64,000 bases of DNA from Piliocolobus tephrosceles (Eukaryota; Chordata; Mammalia; Primates; Cercopithecidae). The first letter of the stretch is position 1, and every line of letters starts with the position of its first letter. The DNA is taken from NCBI RefSeq assembly GCF_002776525.5, contig NC_045441.1, positions 116,855,210-116,919,209 of the forward strand. The letters run 5' to 3'. The position numbers and the translations under genes were made by a program. The notes under the pieces are model-generated. The model was not told the DNA's origin. It ran no database searches and saw nothing but the letters and a program-made list of their open reading frames with translations. Positions 47,181 to 61,770 of this stretch are shown one piece after another.

Positions 47181-49696
47181 AAGACAGTCGTCATTTTTCC
47201 TTTTGTTTACAGCCACGCTTGTGACTAAGAAATACTGGATTTAAATCCAGAAGGTCTCAGTCTGCTTTCTAATTCTGCTATTTAACATTCCTGGTGGAAA
47301 TAAAAAGAGTGTTTTAGCACCTACCTTGTTTCAGATGCTATGCTGGCTTTTTATGTAATTAGGGGTTCTTTTGCTCCAAAAACTATCCATCTGAGGTCAC
47401 CAGACTGCCTGGGGGAAAAGGGGGATGAGGTGGGAAGGGGAGAGTAAAGTGACTCATTCATTAGGATTCTATTTCCAATTCCCAAAACTGTTTCCCCAGG
47501 TTTTCCAGAGGTGATAGTTGGAACATACTGTAATACCAGCTAGTACCCAGTCCTCTTTTATTGTGTTAGAATTACCCAAGCTCTAAAGTTAGCAATGATC
47601 TAGAAACAGGACAGAGCAGCTTTAGGGCTCTTATGAAGAATCACTGTTGCCTGTCCAACCCTATAGCGTAGCAACTTCGCTTGGCTGCAACTTATAGCTG
47701 GAGACGTTCTCTCCACTTGAGCCAGTCCGGTCCAGCCTACAGAGCAGTGTCCCCATCCCTAGAAATCTAGGGAGAGGCCCTGACCCCCTCAAGGGCTGAG
47801 GAGGCAGGAGCATACCCAGATTAAGCAGGTTTTGGGGATAATCAGACCTGACACAGACATTTACTAGTTACATGATCTTCCACAAATTTAACATCTGTAA
47901 GATGGGGGGATAACAGTCCCTGGGAGGAGTAAATGATAAAAATGGGTGTAAATGGCTCAACACGACACCAGGACCCTCTACAAGAATGAGCAAAAGTGAG
48001 TAGCAGTAGCTTCTCAAAACAAGGTTGAGAGCCTGAGTTCTAGATAACAGACAGGGATTTAACAACATCCAGGGCATGATATAGGGACATGTTTATTCCC
48101 CAGATGGGAGGTGGCCAAGAAGGGACCACCTCCCTTGATGACCTTCCCTCCACATTCTCCATCTATCTCTTCTTCACAGCAATCCTCCTCTGACTTGTGT
48201 GGTAATGGTTAATCACGTAAGGCTCAGTCTCATTACCTTACTGATACATCTCATATACTGTCTGATATTCTGGGACCAGGGCCCAAGGAAAACATATTTT
48301 TCTCTAATTCTGATCTCAATTCTTTCACCCTCGCTCTCCTTTTCCTTCCTTAGAGTATCTGTCACAGGCAAACCAGCCAAATAACTGGAAAACTTGTCTC
48401 AGGGAAGGGTGTGGGAAGACAAGGAATTCTGAATTTGGCATGTCTGCATTGATTTTGTCTGTTTCTAAGCTGTGTCAAGGGTAGGAAGGGAGTCTTTTCG
48501 TTTCAGTTGGCAGCCCTCACAGCTTCATGTATCTCCAGATTCTTAAAATTATTAATCAGAAATTGATTTGCTTCTTTTCCTGTTTGGTATCTTCTCAAAA
48601 GTCAAAAGCATAGGGATTATTAGTCCTAGGAGAGCAACTGTGACTATGGATCTTTCTACTCTGTCCACAGCTACCTAGAAATAACAATTACAAGACATCC
48701 TACATTTAGAGAGAATAAGGTAAGAAAATTAAGCAAATTTATTACTATTTTTTAGTTTAGCTTGATGTCCTGAGACACTTTTTCAGGATACTATGAATCC
48801 TGATTTTAAAGATAATAAAGCATTCATAAACAGATTATTTATAGAGTTTTAAGTGTAATTATGGAAGTTTTAAGCCTGCCCACTAAACCCATAAGAAAGC
48901 ATTTTCCAGCATAGGTGGCCACACACAAACACATACACACACAATTCCAGGCTAAGAAATACGTGTTATAACTAAGACGGTTAAAGAACTGAAGTATTCC
49001 TCCCTGGATTCAAGCTCATGGATTAACATATGAAAACATTATTTCCATCCTTTTCATTCACCATTTACATTCACAATCTATTTTTGTCTAGATATATAGA
49101 TACCATTAAGGAACCACACAGGTCAAGTCACTCAGGTTTAATGATTCCATCATTTGGACACACAAACTTCTGTTCCATTTAAGCCTGCTCACTGTAGCTA
49201 ATCCAGGTCACCCAGCCTCCCATTAAGATTTAATCAAAGTTTTCTGCACCCCAAACCCTCACAAAACAGACCTCTATGATGAAATCACAGAAAGATACAT
49301 ATTAGTCTAGTTAGTGGCCAAACATTGGTCTTTAGAGTCCAAAGACCTCTATAACCACTAAGAGTAGATGAGAGAAAAGAAGGAACAGAGAAACTGAGTT
49401 TTCTGAGAACCCCTTTTCCAGACTGCCTGAATAAGCTGCCTTTCCTTACAAGAGCAGGATTAATCTACTTATGCCAAGACCCACTGGGCAGAAAGCATCC
49501 CAACCCAACCTTAGCTGATCTTTACCAGTTCCCTGTGACAGCTATAGCAATCTTTCAGAATTTTCTGCAGCAAGTTTTCCCCTTTTGCTGTCCCTACAAA
49601 AGCAGAAAAGCTAGGGGCCAATCTCTGCGCTAATTCCTTTTATCCAGGCAGGATGAATGTTCACCATTTGGACCCCTCTCTGTAAAAAGCTAGGAC
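47181..49696. other. GCC1 downstream flank, repeat-poor
   Basis: About 2.5 kb with no recognised repeat or coding domain. It may include a longer GCC1 3' UTR, because further TTTATT words (minus-strand AATAAA) occur near 48738. Confidence 0.35.
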
Positions 49697-49702
49697 TTTA
49701 TT
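49697..49702 (-). terminator. Candidate GCC1 polyadenylation signal
   Basis: TTTATT on the plus strand, i.e. AATAAA in the GCC1 sense. It is the first canonical signal after the GCC1 stop codon at 50508 and implies a 3' UTR of about 0.8 kb. Use not proven. Confidence 0.35.
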
Positions 49703-50507
49703 TCTTAATGAAAGTTCAACACTGAGGAAAAGACAGCAAAGTCGTTGACTCACAATCTCAGGCCAACCTCAGGCAGACAGGTTAAGGCAGGGATAGGCAA
49801 GAGAGGACTATTTTAACCCTATCCAGGCCAAAAGCAGGTTACTCAGGAAACCCTAAGATCAACCTGGTGCTCAGAGCCCTCTCTAGGATGGTCATAAGCA
49901 GTGTGATTGCGTAGGTCATTCCCAGGCACTAACTAGACTAAGCTTCCCAGTTCCTTCCAGAATAAACTCACTATTCCTTAGCCCTTGGGACTAGTGGATG
50001 ATGTGGCACTATTTCAAACTTCCTGGTCCCTTTCCAGCCTGGCTTTATGTCCCCAGAGAATTGGGGCAGCAATGGACCAGACTCAGATTGTGATGAGAGG
50101 GAGAAAATAGCTGGGTTTTGTGCATTTCAGAGATTAACTGAACTCCCTTTGGAGTCACATTTACTCCTAGCTTTGTGCCAGGAGCATATTATCAAACAAA
50201 ACATCTTATTTTAAAACAGCCTTACCACTGTTGCAACTTTTGCACTTCTCAGTCCTAACCTCATCTTCTCCTCGCATGCACACCATCAGAAGATACTGCC
50301 CCAGCACTTTCAGTTATCTCTAGGGCCTAAGGATAAAGCAGCATTAATGGCATTTGGCAGAAAATCCCATCCCACATTAAAGACGCCTCCCAGCTCAACA
50401 CAGTGAAGAAATAAATGATAATGTAAGAGAAGAGGCAGCAGAAACCAGAACCTGCCCTTTCCCACATAAAAGAGGCACAGAAATTCCAGAAGTTCGTGAA
50501 AATGGCA

Positions 50508-53500
50508 TCATCTCTTGCCAGAAGGCCACCAGCTGGCACTGGCTGGGAGTCGCATTATCACTTGTTTCTCCTCCGGACTGAAGTGCAAGATAGTCAGTAT
50601 GGCTGTGAGAGTCTGCTGGCGGCCCAGGGAGTCAGGTAAAGTTAGGAAGCGGTAGATGATGTTCTTGAGGTACTCCAGATTGGCTCCCTCCCTGCTCTGG
50701 TCCCTGATGTTCTTTTCGATGTGGCTTTGCAGGGTTGCAACCTCCTCGCGATGCCGTTCACCCTCCTCCAGCAGCCGATCCTGCAGCTGATGCACCTCGA
50801 CCTCCAGCCTGTGCTTCTGCTTCCGCAGTGATGTGATCTCCACCTCTTTGCGGGCCAGTTGCTCAGCATACAGAAAGAAAGTGGGTTCATTGGCCGCTGC
50901 AAGTTGTAATGCTTGGGTCAGGCTATCAGAGGATGATGTGTCAGCTGCGTCCCCAGGACCACCACCACCCACAGGACTTCTGCGTCCTGGCAGCCCAGAG
51001 GCCAAGGCCACAGAACGCAGTTGCTCCAGTTCCAAGTCCTTCTCAGTGAGAACAGCCAGGGCACGATCCCGCTGCTTGTGCAGCTCCTCCTCCAGTTTCA
51101 GTGTGCGGTCCCTGAAGTGCAGCTGGCACCGCTCCAGCTCCTGCCGGTGAAGCTGCTGCAGCCGGGCCAGCTCCTGCTTCCAGTCTTCAGCCTCCTGCTG
51201 GTGTTGTTGTTCCAGCTCCTCGCAGGAGAGCCGCAGGGAGATATACTTCTCCTTCAGCTCTGCAAGCTGTTCCTGGGCTGCCTCTAGTTCCCTTCCCAGG
51301 TTACCATCTTTGGTATTCTTGCTTTTGAGGACGACCTGGGCCCTCATCTTGTACCTCTCAAACTCTTCCTTCAGCTGTTTCAGCTCCTGTTGGTAATAGA
51401 GTGCAGTAGCCTTCTCCCCATCAGCAGCCTCCGAGCTAGGCATTATCTCCAGGTCACAAAGCTTCTCCACATCCAGGGTCACCTGGCTTTTCCTGGCTGC
51501 AACCTGCAGCAACCTCTTCAGCTTCTCCATCTTATCCTTCAGGACATTGACATCCAGACTGGACTCCTCTCCATGGCTGTCTAAAGGGGACCTGCTGGAG
51601 GCTGCTAGAGCCAGTGTCTTATTCTCCAGGTCCAGCTGCAGAATGCGCTCCTTCAGCTTCTGAATGGCCAGCTGGTCCTTCTGCTTGGCTTTCTCGTAGG
51701 TGCCTAGCAGCTCAGACACCTCGGATATTTGATTTTCCAGGGCTGCCACCCTCTGTTCTTCCACCTGAGATTGCTGGCGGAGTTGATCCTCTGCAAGAGC
51801 TGTCTGGAAAACAAGGGAACAGACAAAAATGCATCCACAAAAGCCCCATGGCAAACTTTGAGAAACCAGGAGAGGGGAGCAAAAGGGTCACAAGTTTGGG
51901 ATGGCCTGGCAAGAATGTGAACTAGGGATTTTTCGGTTGATTCAGGAGCTAACAAAAGTTCCTATTACCCGCTTGGGTTCTGCAAAACACATATTATACC
52001 GAACAATATTAAGTACCTTGGTATATCTGCTATTGTTCTGCTTTCCACCTAACTCGCATACAATGTGTGTTACTGTTGTTTTTCTGGTGCTTCCTCAAAT
52101 CCTATTAAGAAATCATACAACATTCTTTTCCTTATCCAATATTCCTGGAAGTTCAAAACTGAGCTGGATTTCCCTCTCCACATTGAAAGGAGGCACCCTT
52201 TCAATACCTGTTCTGGTATAGCACTTCTTCAAAACAGGCAAATCTTGAGTAAAGGCAATGACAAGAGGTTACTTCGAAGAAAATCCCCTTTGCCTTCAGC
52301 CACCCTCCCTAGAGGCACATACCAACAAAAGACACACTACCTTTTACTGTACAGCTGCTGCTATACTGTTTCATAGAGCACAGCTGGTAAGATGCCAATG
52401 CCCAGAAGTGCAGAGCTGTCTGGCTTCAACCCAGCCTCCACTGAGAAGCTCCACATCCTCCTGGAAGCACACAGGTCAACACCACATAGAACAGGACTTC
52501 CCAGGTTCTCTAGTGGAACTTCTCAGGTAGCATCAAAAATGACACTGTAGACACTTAGCTCTAACTAGCAAAGGAGGAAAAAAACCCTAATAGTTCTCAC
52601 TTCAGGTCAATGACTGATGTTTGAAAGAGATGTGGATAATTACCTTTCTCATTTCCTGCTGTAACTGAGCCTGGAAATGGCTCTTAAGGCGGGCAGCCTC
52701 TTCCTGAAGTTCTTGCAGCCTGGGGTCTGGCTGATTCTTCTCATCTCGAATGACCTGCAGTTCACTTTTCAGCTCCTCCACCTCACGGGTCAGCTGCTTG
52801 GTCTGCAGTTCAAATCCTTCCATCTGTTCAGCTGCATATGCTCGTCCTGCCAGGGCTTCTCGGGTCTCTTCTAACCTAAGCTCCAAGTCCTGGCGCTGGG
52901 TCCTCTCCTCCTGCAGCAGCTTCTGGAGCTCACGCAGCATCACGGCATGGTCACTCTGCTCTTGGGCCCGATCATGCTGCTGCGTGATAAGCCGGGCTTT
53001 GGTTTCTGCTATTTGCTCCTGCAGCCCCTTCAATTCTCCCTCCAGGCGGACCCTCTCCTCCTCCGCCTTGTTACTGGCATCCTCTAAGTCCTGTTTCATC
53101 TTCTTCTTGTCAGCCTGGTAAGAAGCCTCCATGCGGGACTTCTCCTGAGTGACTGTGGCCAAAGAACTGGTCAAAGTAGCCAACTGAGTCTTCAGCTGGT
53201 GCAGTCTTTTGTCCACCTCCCCACCTGCAAATGGCCCATCCCCACTGCTACTGCTAACGCCACTTTCGGACCCACTGGCCTCTTCGGACTTTGGAGGTGG
53301 TGGTCCCCGGGCCGGTCTGTCATCTTCCACCCCAAACTCACCCTTGGTGCTGGTGAGACTGGCCGCAGTATCCAAGCTAGTGGCGGTCCCAGTGCTATCT
53401 TCGCTGTGAGTGGAGCACCGGTCATCCACAGAGTCAGGAAAGGTCAGGCCTGGAAGCTGGACATCTGTGAGACCCACATCTGCCTCGTGGGATACCGACA

Positions 53501-53675
53501 GCACCTTGATGCTGGCCTCTAGCGCCTCTTTCTCCTTCAGCAGGCTTTTATAGGCACGGACCACATCCTTGAGCCGTGCCTGATACTGGAGAAGCTGCTT
53601 CTTCTGCGTCTCTATAGTCTCCAGCAAGTCTTTCTTGCTCGGGCCGCCTCCGAAATTCATCCCAAACTTCTCCAT
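50508..53675 (-). CDS. GCC1: GRIP and coiled-coil domain-containing protein 1 (golgin GCC88)
   Basis: Peripheral trans-Golgi golgin that tethers endosome-derived carriers and supports retrograde transport to the TGN. Two coding exons: 53675-52644 (344 codons, donor gtaatt) and 51803-50508 (431 codons plus stop, acceptor ccag). The intron is 840 bp, phase 0. The product is 775 aa, the length I recall for human GCC1. Residues 1-60 form a first coiled coil. Residues 61-155 are Ser/Thr/Pro-rich with a PPPP run near 125. About 156-700 is heptad coiled coil rich in Glu, Leu and Gln. The GRIP domain lies at about 715-765 and keeps the expected tyrosine (about Y722, in 'LEYLKN') that binds ARL1-GTP. 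The ATG has a G at +4 and is the first in a CpG-rich leader. Both exons are intact. ARF5 is the divergent neighbour. Confidence 0.97.
51804..52643 (-). other. GCC1: GCC1 intron
   Basis: GT donor at 52643-52641 and AG acceptor at 51805-51804. No repeat recognised. Open frames through it (51901-52530) are read-through noise. Confidence 0.95.
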
Positions 53676-54270
53676 GGAGGTTCTGAACGGATTGCCCCAG
53701 GTCAGCTTTCCGGCAGAACGGGAGAGGGCCGCGAAGACGCAGAGGGGGACTTGAAAGAAACAGCGAGCGGGCTATCCAGCGGCGGGCCGCAAACCTACTC
53801 CACCCAGTTATCCCGGACCTAATGCGGATCGGCGGGACGGACTGGAGAAAGCGGCCGCCGGGTCCCAGGCCCAGAGGGCTGGGGCGGATTCTACCCCGGA
53901 GGCGGAGCGACACTGGCACCAGAGGCGCGCGCACTGCCAGGGCTCGTTAGCGCTGGCCCAGAAGCCGCTCCGCACTCTCCGCTCGTCTGGGCCACAGCAG
54001 CCCGGGCCGGCCCCCTCGGCCCACGTCGGCCAGAAGCTTACGCTGAACGCGGTCCCATCACGACTTCCTAACTACATCTGCCTGCCGACAACCCCGCTTC
54101 CGTGTCCGCTGGAAGTGACGTCAGCGAGGCGCCGCAGGCTCCGCCCACAGTGGGCGCGAGGTAGGCGGGACCACGTCGGCCTGTTGGGAATGCGGTGGGG
54201 CCGCGAGCGGCAAAGAATAGGCTTGGGAAGGGTGAAGCCAGCAAAGTCGAAGACACCAGAGTGGTACTGG
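53640..54270. promoter_or_regulatory. CpG-rich GCC1 promoter and 5' UTR
   Basis: Dense CpG and GC-rich sequence spans the GCC1 start codon and upstream region, with no TATA box at a fitting distance. This is typical of a housekeeping promoter. The exact transcription start cannot be read from sequence. The ETS-like cttccg (54097-54102) and the CRE at 54116 suggest initiation at roughly 53.95-54.10 kb. Confidence 0.75.
54116..54123. promoter_or_regulatory. Perfect palindromic CRE, TGACGTCA
   Basis: Consensus CREB/ATF site, 440 bp upstream of the GCC1 ATG and inside the CpG-rich region. Next to it is an ETS-like site. Occupancy is inferred. Confidence 0.7.
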
Positions 54271-54339
54271 TTTTGTGAGGGCGCCCAAGCTTGACCTCGG
54301 GCTACGATCAGCGAACGACAGAGGGCAACGTCGCACTGC

Positions 54340-54345
<6 letters not shown>

Positions 54346-54370
<25 letters not shown>

Positions 54371-54651
54371 GAGACGGAGTCTTGCTCTGTCGCCCAGGCT
54401 AGAGTGCAGTGGCCGGATCTCAGCTCACCGCAACCTCTGCCTCCTGGGTTCACGCCATTCTCCTGCCTCAGCCTCCCGAGTGGCTGGGACCACAGGCGCC
54501 CACCACCTCGCCCGGCTAATTTTTTGTATTTTTAGTAGAGACGGGGTTTCACCGTGTTAGCCAGGAGGGTCTCGATCTCCTGACCTCGTGATCCGCCCGT
54601 CTCGGCCTCCCAAAGTGCTGGGATTACAGGCTTGAGCCACCGCGCCCGGCC
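54346..54651 (-). mobile_element. Young AluY (Old World monkey-type) between GCC1 and ARF5 promoters
   Basis: Near-consensus Alu in reverse with a 25-T tail. Perfect 14-bp duplication cgcactgcgttctt (54332-54345 and 54652-54665). It shares the 'ccacctcgcccggcta' and 'ggcttgagccaccgcgcc' variants with the Alu at 18187. Starts 222 bp beyond the GCC1 CRE. Confidence 0.95.
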
Positions 54652-54665
54652 CGCACTGCGTTCTT

Positions 54666-56850
54666 AACAAACACCCAGGTGAACCACGCATCCGATTTGG
54701 GAGCTCAGGACCCATATCCCTAAAAGGCAACAATTAAGACTCCCATTTAGACCACGAAAACTGCACTCCTCTCTAGCACAGTGCTTGGTACCTAGTAGGC
54801 ATACAGCGTAATAGTACCCTTCCTTAGTTCTGCTGAGTTGATTCAACAAATATTTGTGGACGGCACTCTATAGCCATGTCTATCCTGAGTGCCAGCTATA
54901 TACCAGGAGCTCACAAGAGTTTTGCTATTTAGTCTTTACAATAAATCTTGTAAGCACTATACTCATTAGCAATGTTTTACAGATATGAAAACATGAGGCA
55001 GAAAGGTTATACGTAACATGCCCAAAGTCACACAGCTAGTAAGTTTAGGAGTTCTATCCTAATCAGTCTGATTCTCAACATGTCACGTGCTGTGCCAGAT
55101 GGTAACACCATTAAGAGACACAACCTTGCCCTCAGGGAGCTCACAATCTAGTGAGGAACCAGATATACAAATATGTCCTGCTATCACACCAGTATGTCTG
55201 AGTATATTCAAAGTGGCATGAAAGTTAAGAGGAAAGAGGCCTGTCTAGATGAGGCATAGAAGGCTCTTGGGAATAATACTTTGGGATTTTAAGAATGAGT
55301 CCTGATTGTCCACCTAACCAGAGATCAGGGAAACTAGCATTCCAGGCAGGTGGGAAAAATGCAAAGACCTGTAGGGTATCAGAGTTTGACTCACCCAGAA
55401 AGCATTCAGTAGCTTAGGGTATGTGAAGGAGATGACAACAGAGGGGCTGGCACAATAGGTAGGGGCCCAACTTACAGCATTTAAATTTTATCTTGGGTTA
55501 TAGTAAGGCCCTAAATGGATTTCAGTGGGATGTCATCAAGACTTGTATGACATGTTGGAGGGAACAAGGGGCAGGAGACCTGTGAGGAGACTCTTTCCGT
55601 CATGGATGGGGAAAGAGAAGGTAGTGACAACAGAGATGGAAACAAAGAGGCTGATAAAAGAGCTAAATGTAGAATTGATCTAACTTAGTGAACACTAGTT
55701 CTGTTATTATATTGGAACTCTCTAAAATGTACTCTTCAGCCTCATAAAAGCCTTCTTAGGGATGCAAATCTATGACTGAAGAAAAAAGGAAAGTCATGCA
55801 CTCACTCCTATCTGTTTCCTAAAGTCTGTCCTCGGTACAGACTTTGCAGGTCACGAGGGGGCAGGACCTGGAGGTCTGTTCAGACTCCGTTTCTCAGTGG
55901 CCCAAATAACATCAAGCTGTATTATACATAACACTCAGTCACATTATCTCATCATTTTAATATTCACCATAACCCCTTAAGTTAGAACAAGTCTCCTTTT
56001 ATAGATGACGAAATAACAGAAGAGTTATGAGGAGTATTGAAGCCAAATCCTCAAGAAATGGCAGAATTAAGATTTGAACTAAAGCCTGAAACCACGTGTT
56101 GGCATGTGGTGGGTGCTCAGTAAATATCTGCTGAAAAAGCAAATGAATGAGTGAAGGTTTTTTTATTCCCAGCTCAGTTTACCTCGAGTCCATAAACAAT
56201 TGATCCTAGAAGCCCACTGGGAACCCAGAGTAGGCATAACACCTGCCCTTGCTCCATTGAGAATGTATCAGTCCAGTTCAACTGAACAAGCATTTGTTAG
56301 GCCTATATTAACTGCATGGCATTGAGCCAGTCTCCTTCGCAGAAGAATTTCATTCCTATTTTGCTATTCTCCTCTCAGATGCTAAAATGAGGCAGGGAAA
56401 TGTTGGGTCTAGTGAGTCAAGATCCTAACAAAACCCCGAATGGGTGTGCAAGAATAAGCCAGGTCCACCAGTCTGTGGCAAAGTGAGGAACTTCAGCAAA
56501 GGGGCCAGCGCCTGGACTGAGAGGCGGGGCCCGCAGGGCGATCTAAGCGAAGGTGGACTTCTCCAACAGCCCAGGAGTGGGTCTGCGACCACGCCGCCCA
56601 AGGCCGGGAATCTTACACTGGTTCTGCGGATTGGGAATTATGAAGTAGGCGTTTTGAGGAACCATGGAAGCTAGCTAGCACTTGGGCACCTACCCCTACC
56701 TCCGGCGCACTCCTCACACGACCACCTCCTACGCGAAAGACCCTCAGTGGAAGATGTGGCGGTAAAGGGAGGACCAAGACAACTAAGCGCAGCTTCCGCT
56801 CCGCAAAGGAGAGTGGTGCGCACGTTCAATGCTACTGGTTCCCAAGAGCT
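54666..56850. other. GCC1-ARF5 intergenic: MIR/L2 remnants
   Basis: Reverse MIR at about 54875-55075 ('aaagtcacacagctagtaag'). L2 at about 55080-55680 ('ccctcagggagctcacaatc', 'agcattccaggcaggtg'). Reverse MIR at about 55920-56090. The last 300 bp turn CpG-rich toward ARF5. No gene seen. Confidence 0.6.
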
Positions 56851-57150
56851 AAAACCGGAGCCCTAGCGGCCTGGACGCCACAAACCAAAGCCCAGCGGCC
56901 GACCACTGAAAATGGGGACAGAGGCCGATGCGGAGCGAGGAAGCCTTTCCTCAGCTGCGCTCGGGCTGCTGGTTTGGCGGCCACAGGCCTGACAGGCGCG
57001 TTGGAGACCCAGACCCGTTCCCAAATCAGGGCGGCGCGGGACCCAGCCCACAGGCGGCTACTCGCGGAGTTTCGGCTTCCCCAGTAGCCAGAGCTGAGGT
57101 GGGGCGGGGCCCAGAGCGGGGGCGGGGCCCGGGTGGGGGCGGGCCCGCGG

Positions 57151-57158
57151 TGACGTCG
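57151..57158. promoter_or_regulatory. CRE-like site TGACGTCG in ARF5 promoter
   Basis: One base from the consensus CRE, 137 bp before the ARF5 ATG and directly downstream of the GC boxes. Confidence 0.6.
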
Positions 57159-57287
57159 GGAGGGCAGCGACGCGCGGAGGCGGTGGCGGAGCCTCCTCCT
57201 GCTGCTGCTGCGCCCCATCCCCCCGCGGCCGGCCAGTTCCAGCCCGCACCCCGCGTCGGTGCCCGCGCCCCCTCCCCGGGCCCCGCC

Positions 57288-60070
<2,783 letters not shown>

Positions 60071-60470
60071 CCAGCCAGGGGCAGGCCCCTGATGCCCGGA
60101 AGCTCCTGCGTGCATCCCCGGGATGACCAGACTCCCGGACTCCTCAGGCAGTGCCCTTTCCTCCCACTCTTCCTCCCCCACAGCCACAGGCCTCTGCTCC
60201 TGCTCCTGCCTGCATGTTCTCTCTGTTGTTGGAGCCTGGAGCCTTGCTCTCTGGGCACAGAGGGGTCCACTCTCCTGCCTGCTGGGACCTATGGAAGGGG
60301 CTTCCTGGCCAAGGCCCCCTCTTCCAGAGGAGGAGCAGGGATCTGGGTTTCCTTTTTTTTCTGTTTTGGGTGTACTCTAGGGGCCAGGTTGGGGGGGAAG
60401 GTGAGGGTTCCGGGTGGTGCTATAATGCGGCACTGGATCTTGAGTAATAAATTTGCTGTGGTTTGTACAC
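60071..60470 (+). other. ARF5: ARF5 3' UTR
   Basis: About 400 nt from the stop codon to the expected cleavage site. GC-rich, no recognised repeat. Open frames within it are not coding. Confidence 0.8.
60446..60451 (+). terminator. ARF5 polyadenylation signal AATAAA
   Basis: Canonical hexamer followed 15-30 nt later by a GT-rich element ('cacggtgttgtct'). Confidence 0.85.
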
Positions 60471-60899
60471 GGTGTTGTCTATAGCCTGCAACGGGGAGGC
60501 TGGGTTACTGGGTACCAAGAGACAACATGGGAGAGGATCAAAGCAGCTAAGGCTGCAGGGCAACCCCACCCACACATACCTTCAGCTCAGCTTCTCCCTC
60601 CTTATTGAGCTGGAAATACTGTAGGGTTTCCAGTGGTGGAAGTCTCATTCCTTCCCAGCTCCAAGGACCCTTTGCTGAAGATTACAGGATCTCCCTTCAT
60701 AGTTCCATGAACCACGTAACTCTTCCCGTAGTTCTCGTAGCTACTTAGAGCAGTTCTTAATGTTTGCCTTGCACATTAAAATTAGAAGGGGAAAGAATGT
60801 GCGTTAATAATGCGAATCCTGAGGTACATTTCAGAAAATGTGATTCGTCAGGACTAGTCTGATGCCCAAAAATATGCATCTTTAAAATTACCCAGAGGA

Positions 60900-61177
60900 A
60901 GCCAGGCGCGGTGGCTCACGCCTGTAATCCCAGCACTGGGAGGCTGAGGCGGGTGAATCATGAGGTCAGAAGATTGAGACCACAGTGAAACTCCGTCTCT
61001 ATTAAAAAAAAAAATAAAAAAAATTAGCCGGGCGTGGCGGTGGGTGCCTGTAGTCCCAGCTACTCGGGAGGCTGAGGCAGGAGAATGGCGTGAACCGGAG
61101 GCAGAGCTTGCAGTGAGTTGAGATCACACCACTGCACTCCAGGGTGACAGAGCAAGACTCCGTCTCAAAAAAATAAA
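60900..61177 (+). mobile_element. AluY-like, sense
   Basis: Begins 'gccaggcgcggtggctcacg'; has small deletions in both arms. Duplication aaaattacccagagga at 60884-60899 and 61178-61193. Confidence 0.93.
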
Positions 61178-61342
61178 AAAATTACCCAGAGGATTCTGCC
61201 ACTAATAGTCTATTATCCTTATTTTATAAAAACATTGGTGGGGTCTGGGGCTTGTAGTTCCTTGCTGCTCGCCACAGAGACTCTTGCTACTTGGGAAGAC
61301 CCCACCTATGGGAAATATGAAAGCAGGTGTAAGGAACCAGGG

Positions 61343-61627
61343 GTGGCTGGGCACTGTGGCTCATGCCTGTAATTCTAGCACTTTGGGAGGCTGAGGCAGG
61401 AGGATTGCTTGATCCCAGAAGTTAAAGACCAGCCTGGGCAACATGGCAAGATCCCATCTCTACAAAAAAACAAAAATAAAAAATTACCTGGTCGCGGAGG
61501 TGCACACCTGTGGTCCCAGCACCTCAGGAGGCTGAGGCGGGAGGACCGCTTGAGCTTGGGAGATCAAGGCTGCGGTCAGCTGAGATGCACTCCAACCTAG
61601 CTAGCAGAGCAAGACCCTGTCTCAAAA
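61343..61627 (+). mobile_element. AluJ-like, sense
   Basis: From 'ggctgggcactgtggctcat' to 'gaccctgtctcaaaaaa'. Flanks aaggaaccag on both sides fit a target duplication. Confidence 0.9.
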
Positions 61628-61735
61628 AAAGGAACCAGTAGAGTGGCCTATTCCCCAAGTGTGATTGCCCATTTTTCCTTGGATCCTAGCCAGGCTTAGG
61701 CAGAACTCGTCACTTCTTTTTGCCTTTCTTTTTCT

Positions 61736-61770
61736 TTCATGTCACTTTTTCCTTCATGTCACTTTTTCCA
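61736..61770. repeat. 17-bp tandem duplication
   Basis: 'ttcatgtcactttttcc' occurs twice in succession. Confidence 0.85.

Noticed and set aside
1..50507. Search for tRNA, snRNA or other small RNA genes
   Set aside because: No cloverleaf A/B-box pair outside Alu/MIR, and no U-RNA sequence recognised by eye. A covariance-model search would be needed to be certain.
51704..51955. Small frames across the GCC1 intron/exon 2 border
   Set aside because: Read-through of the intron from the acceptor; shadows of the GCC1 coding exon.
53548..53934. 128-codon frame overlapping the GCC1 start, possible upstream ORF
   Set aside because: It starts with GTG, not ATG, and shows no domain. The true GCC1 ATG at 53675 is in another frame.
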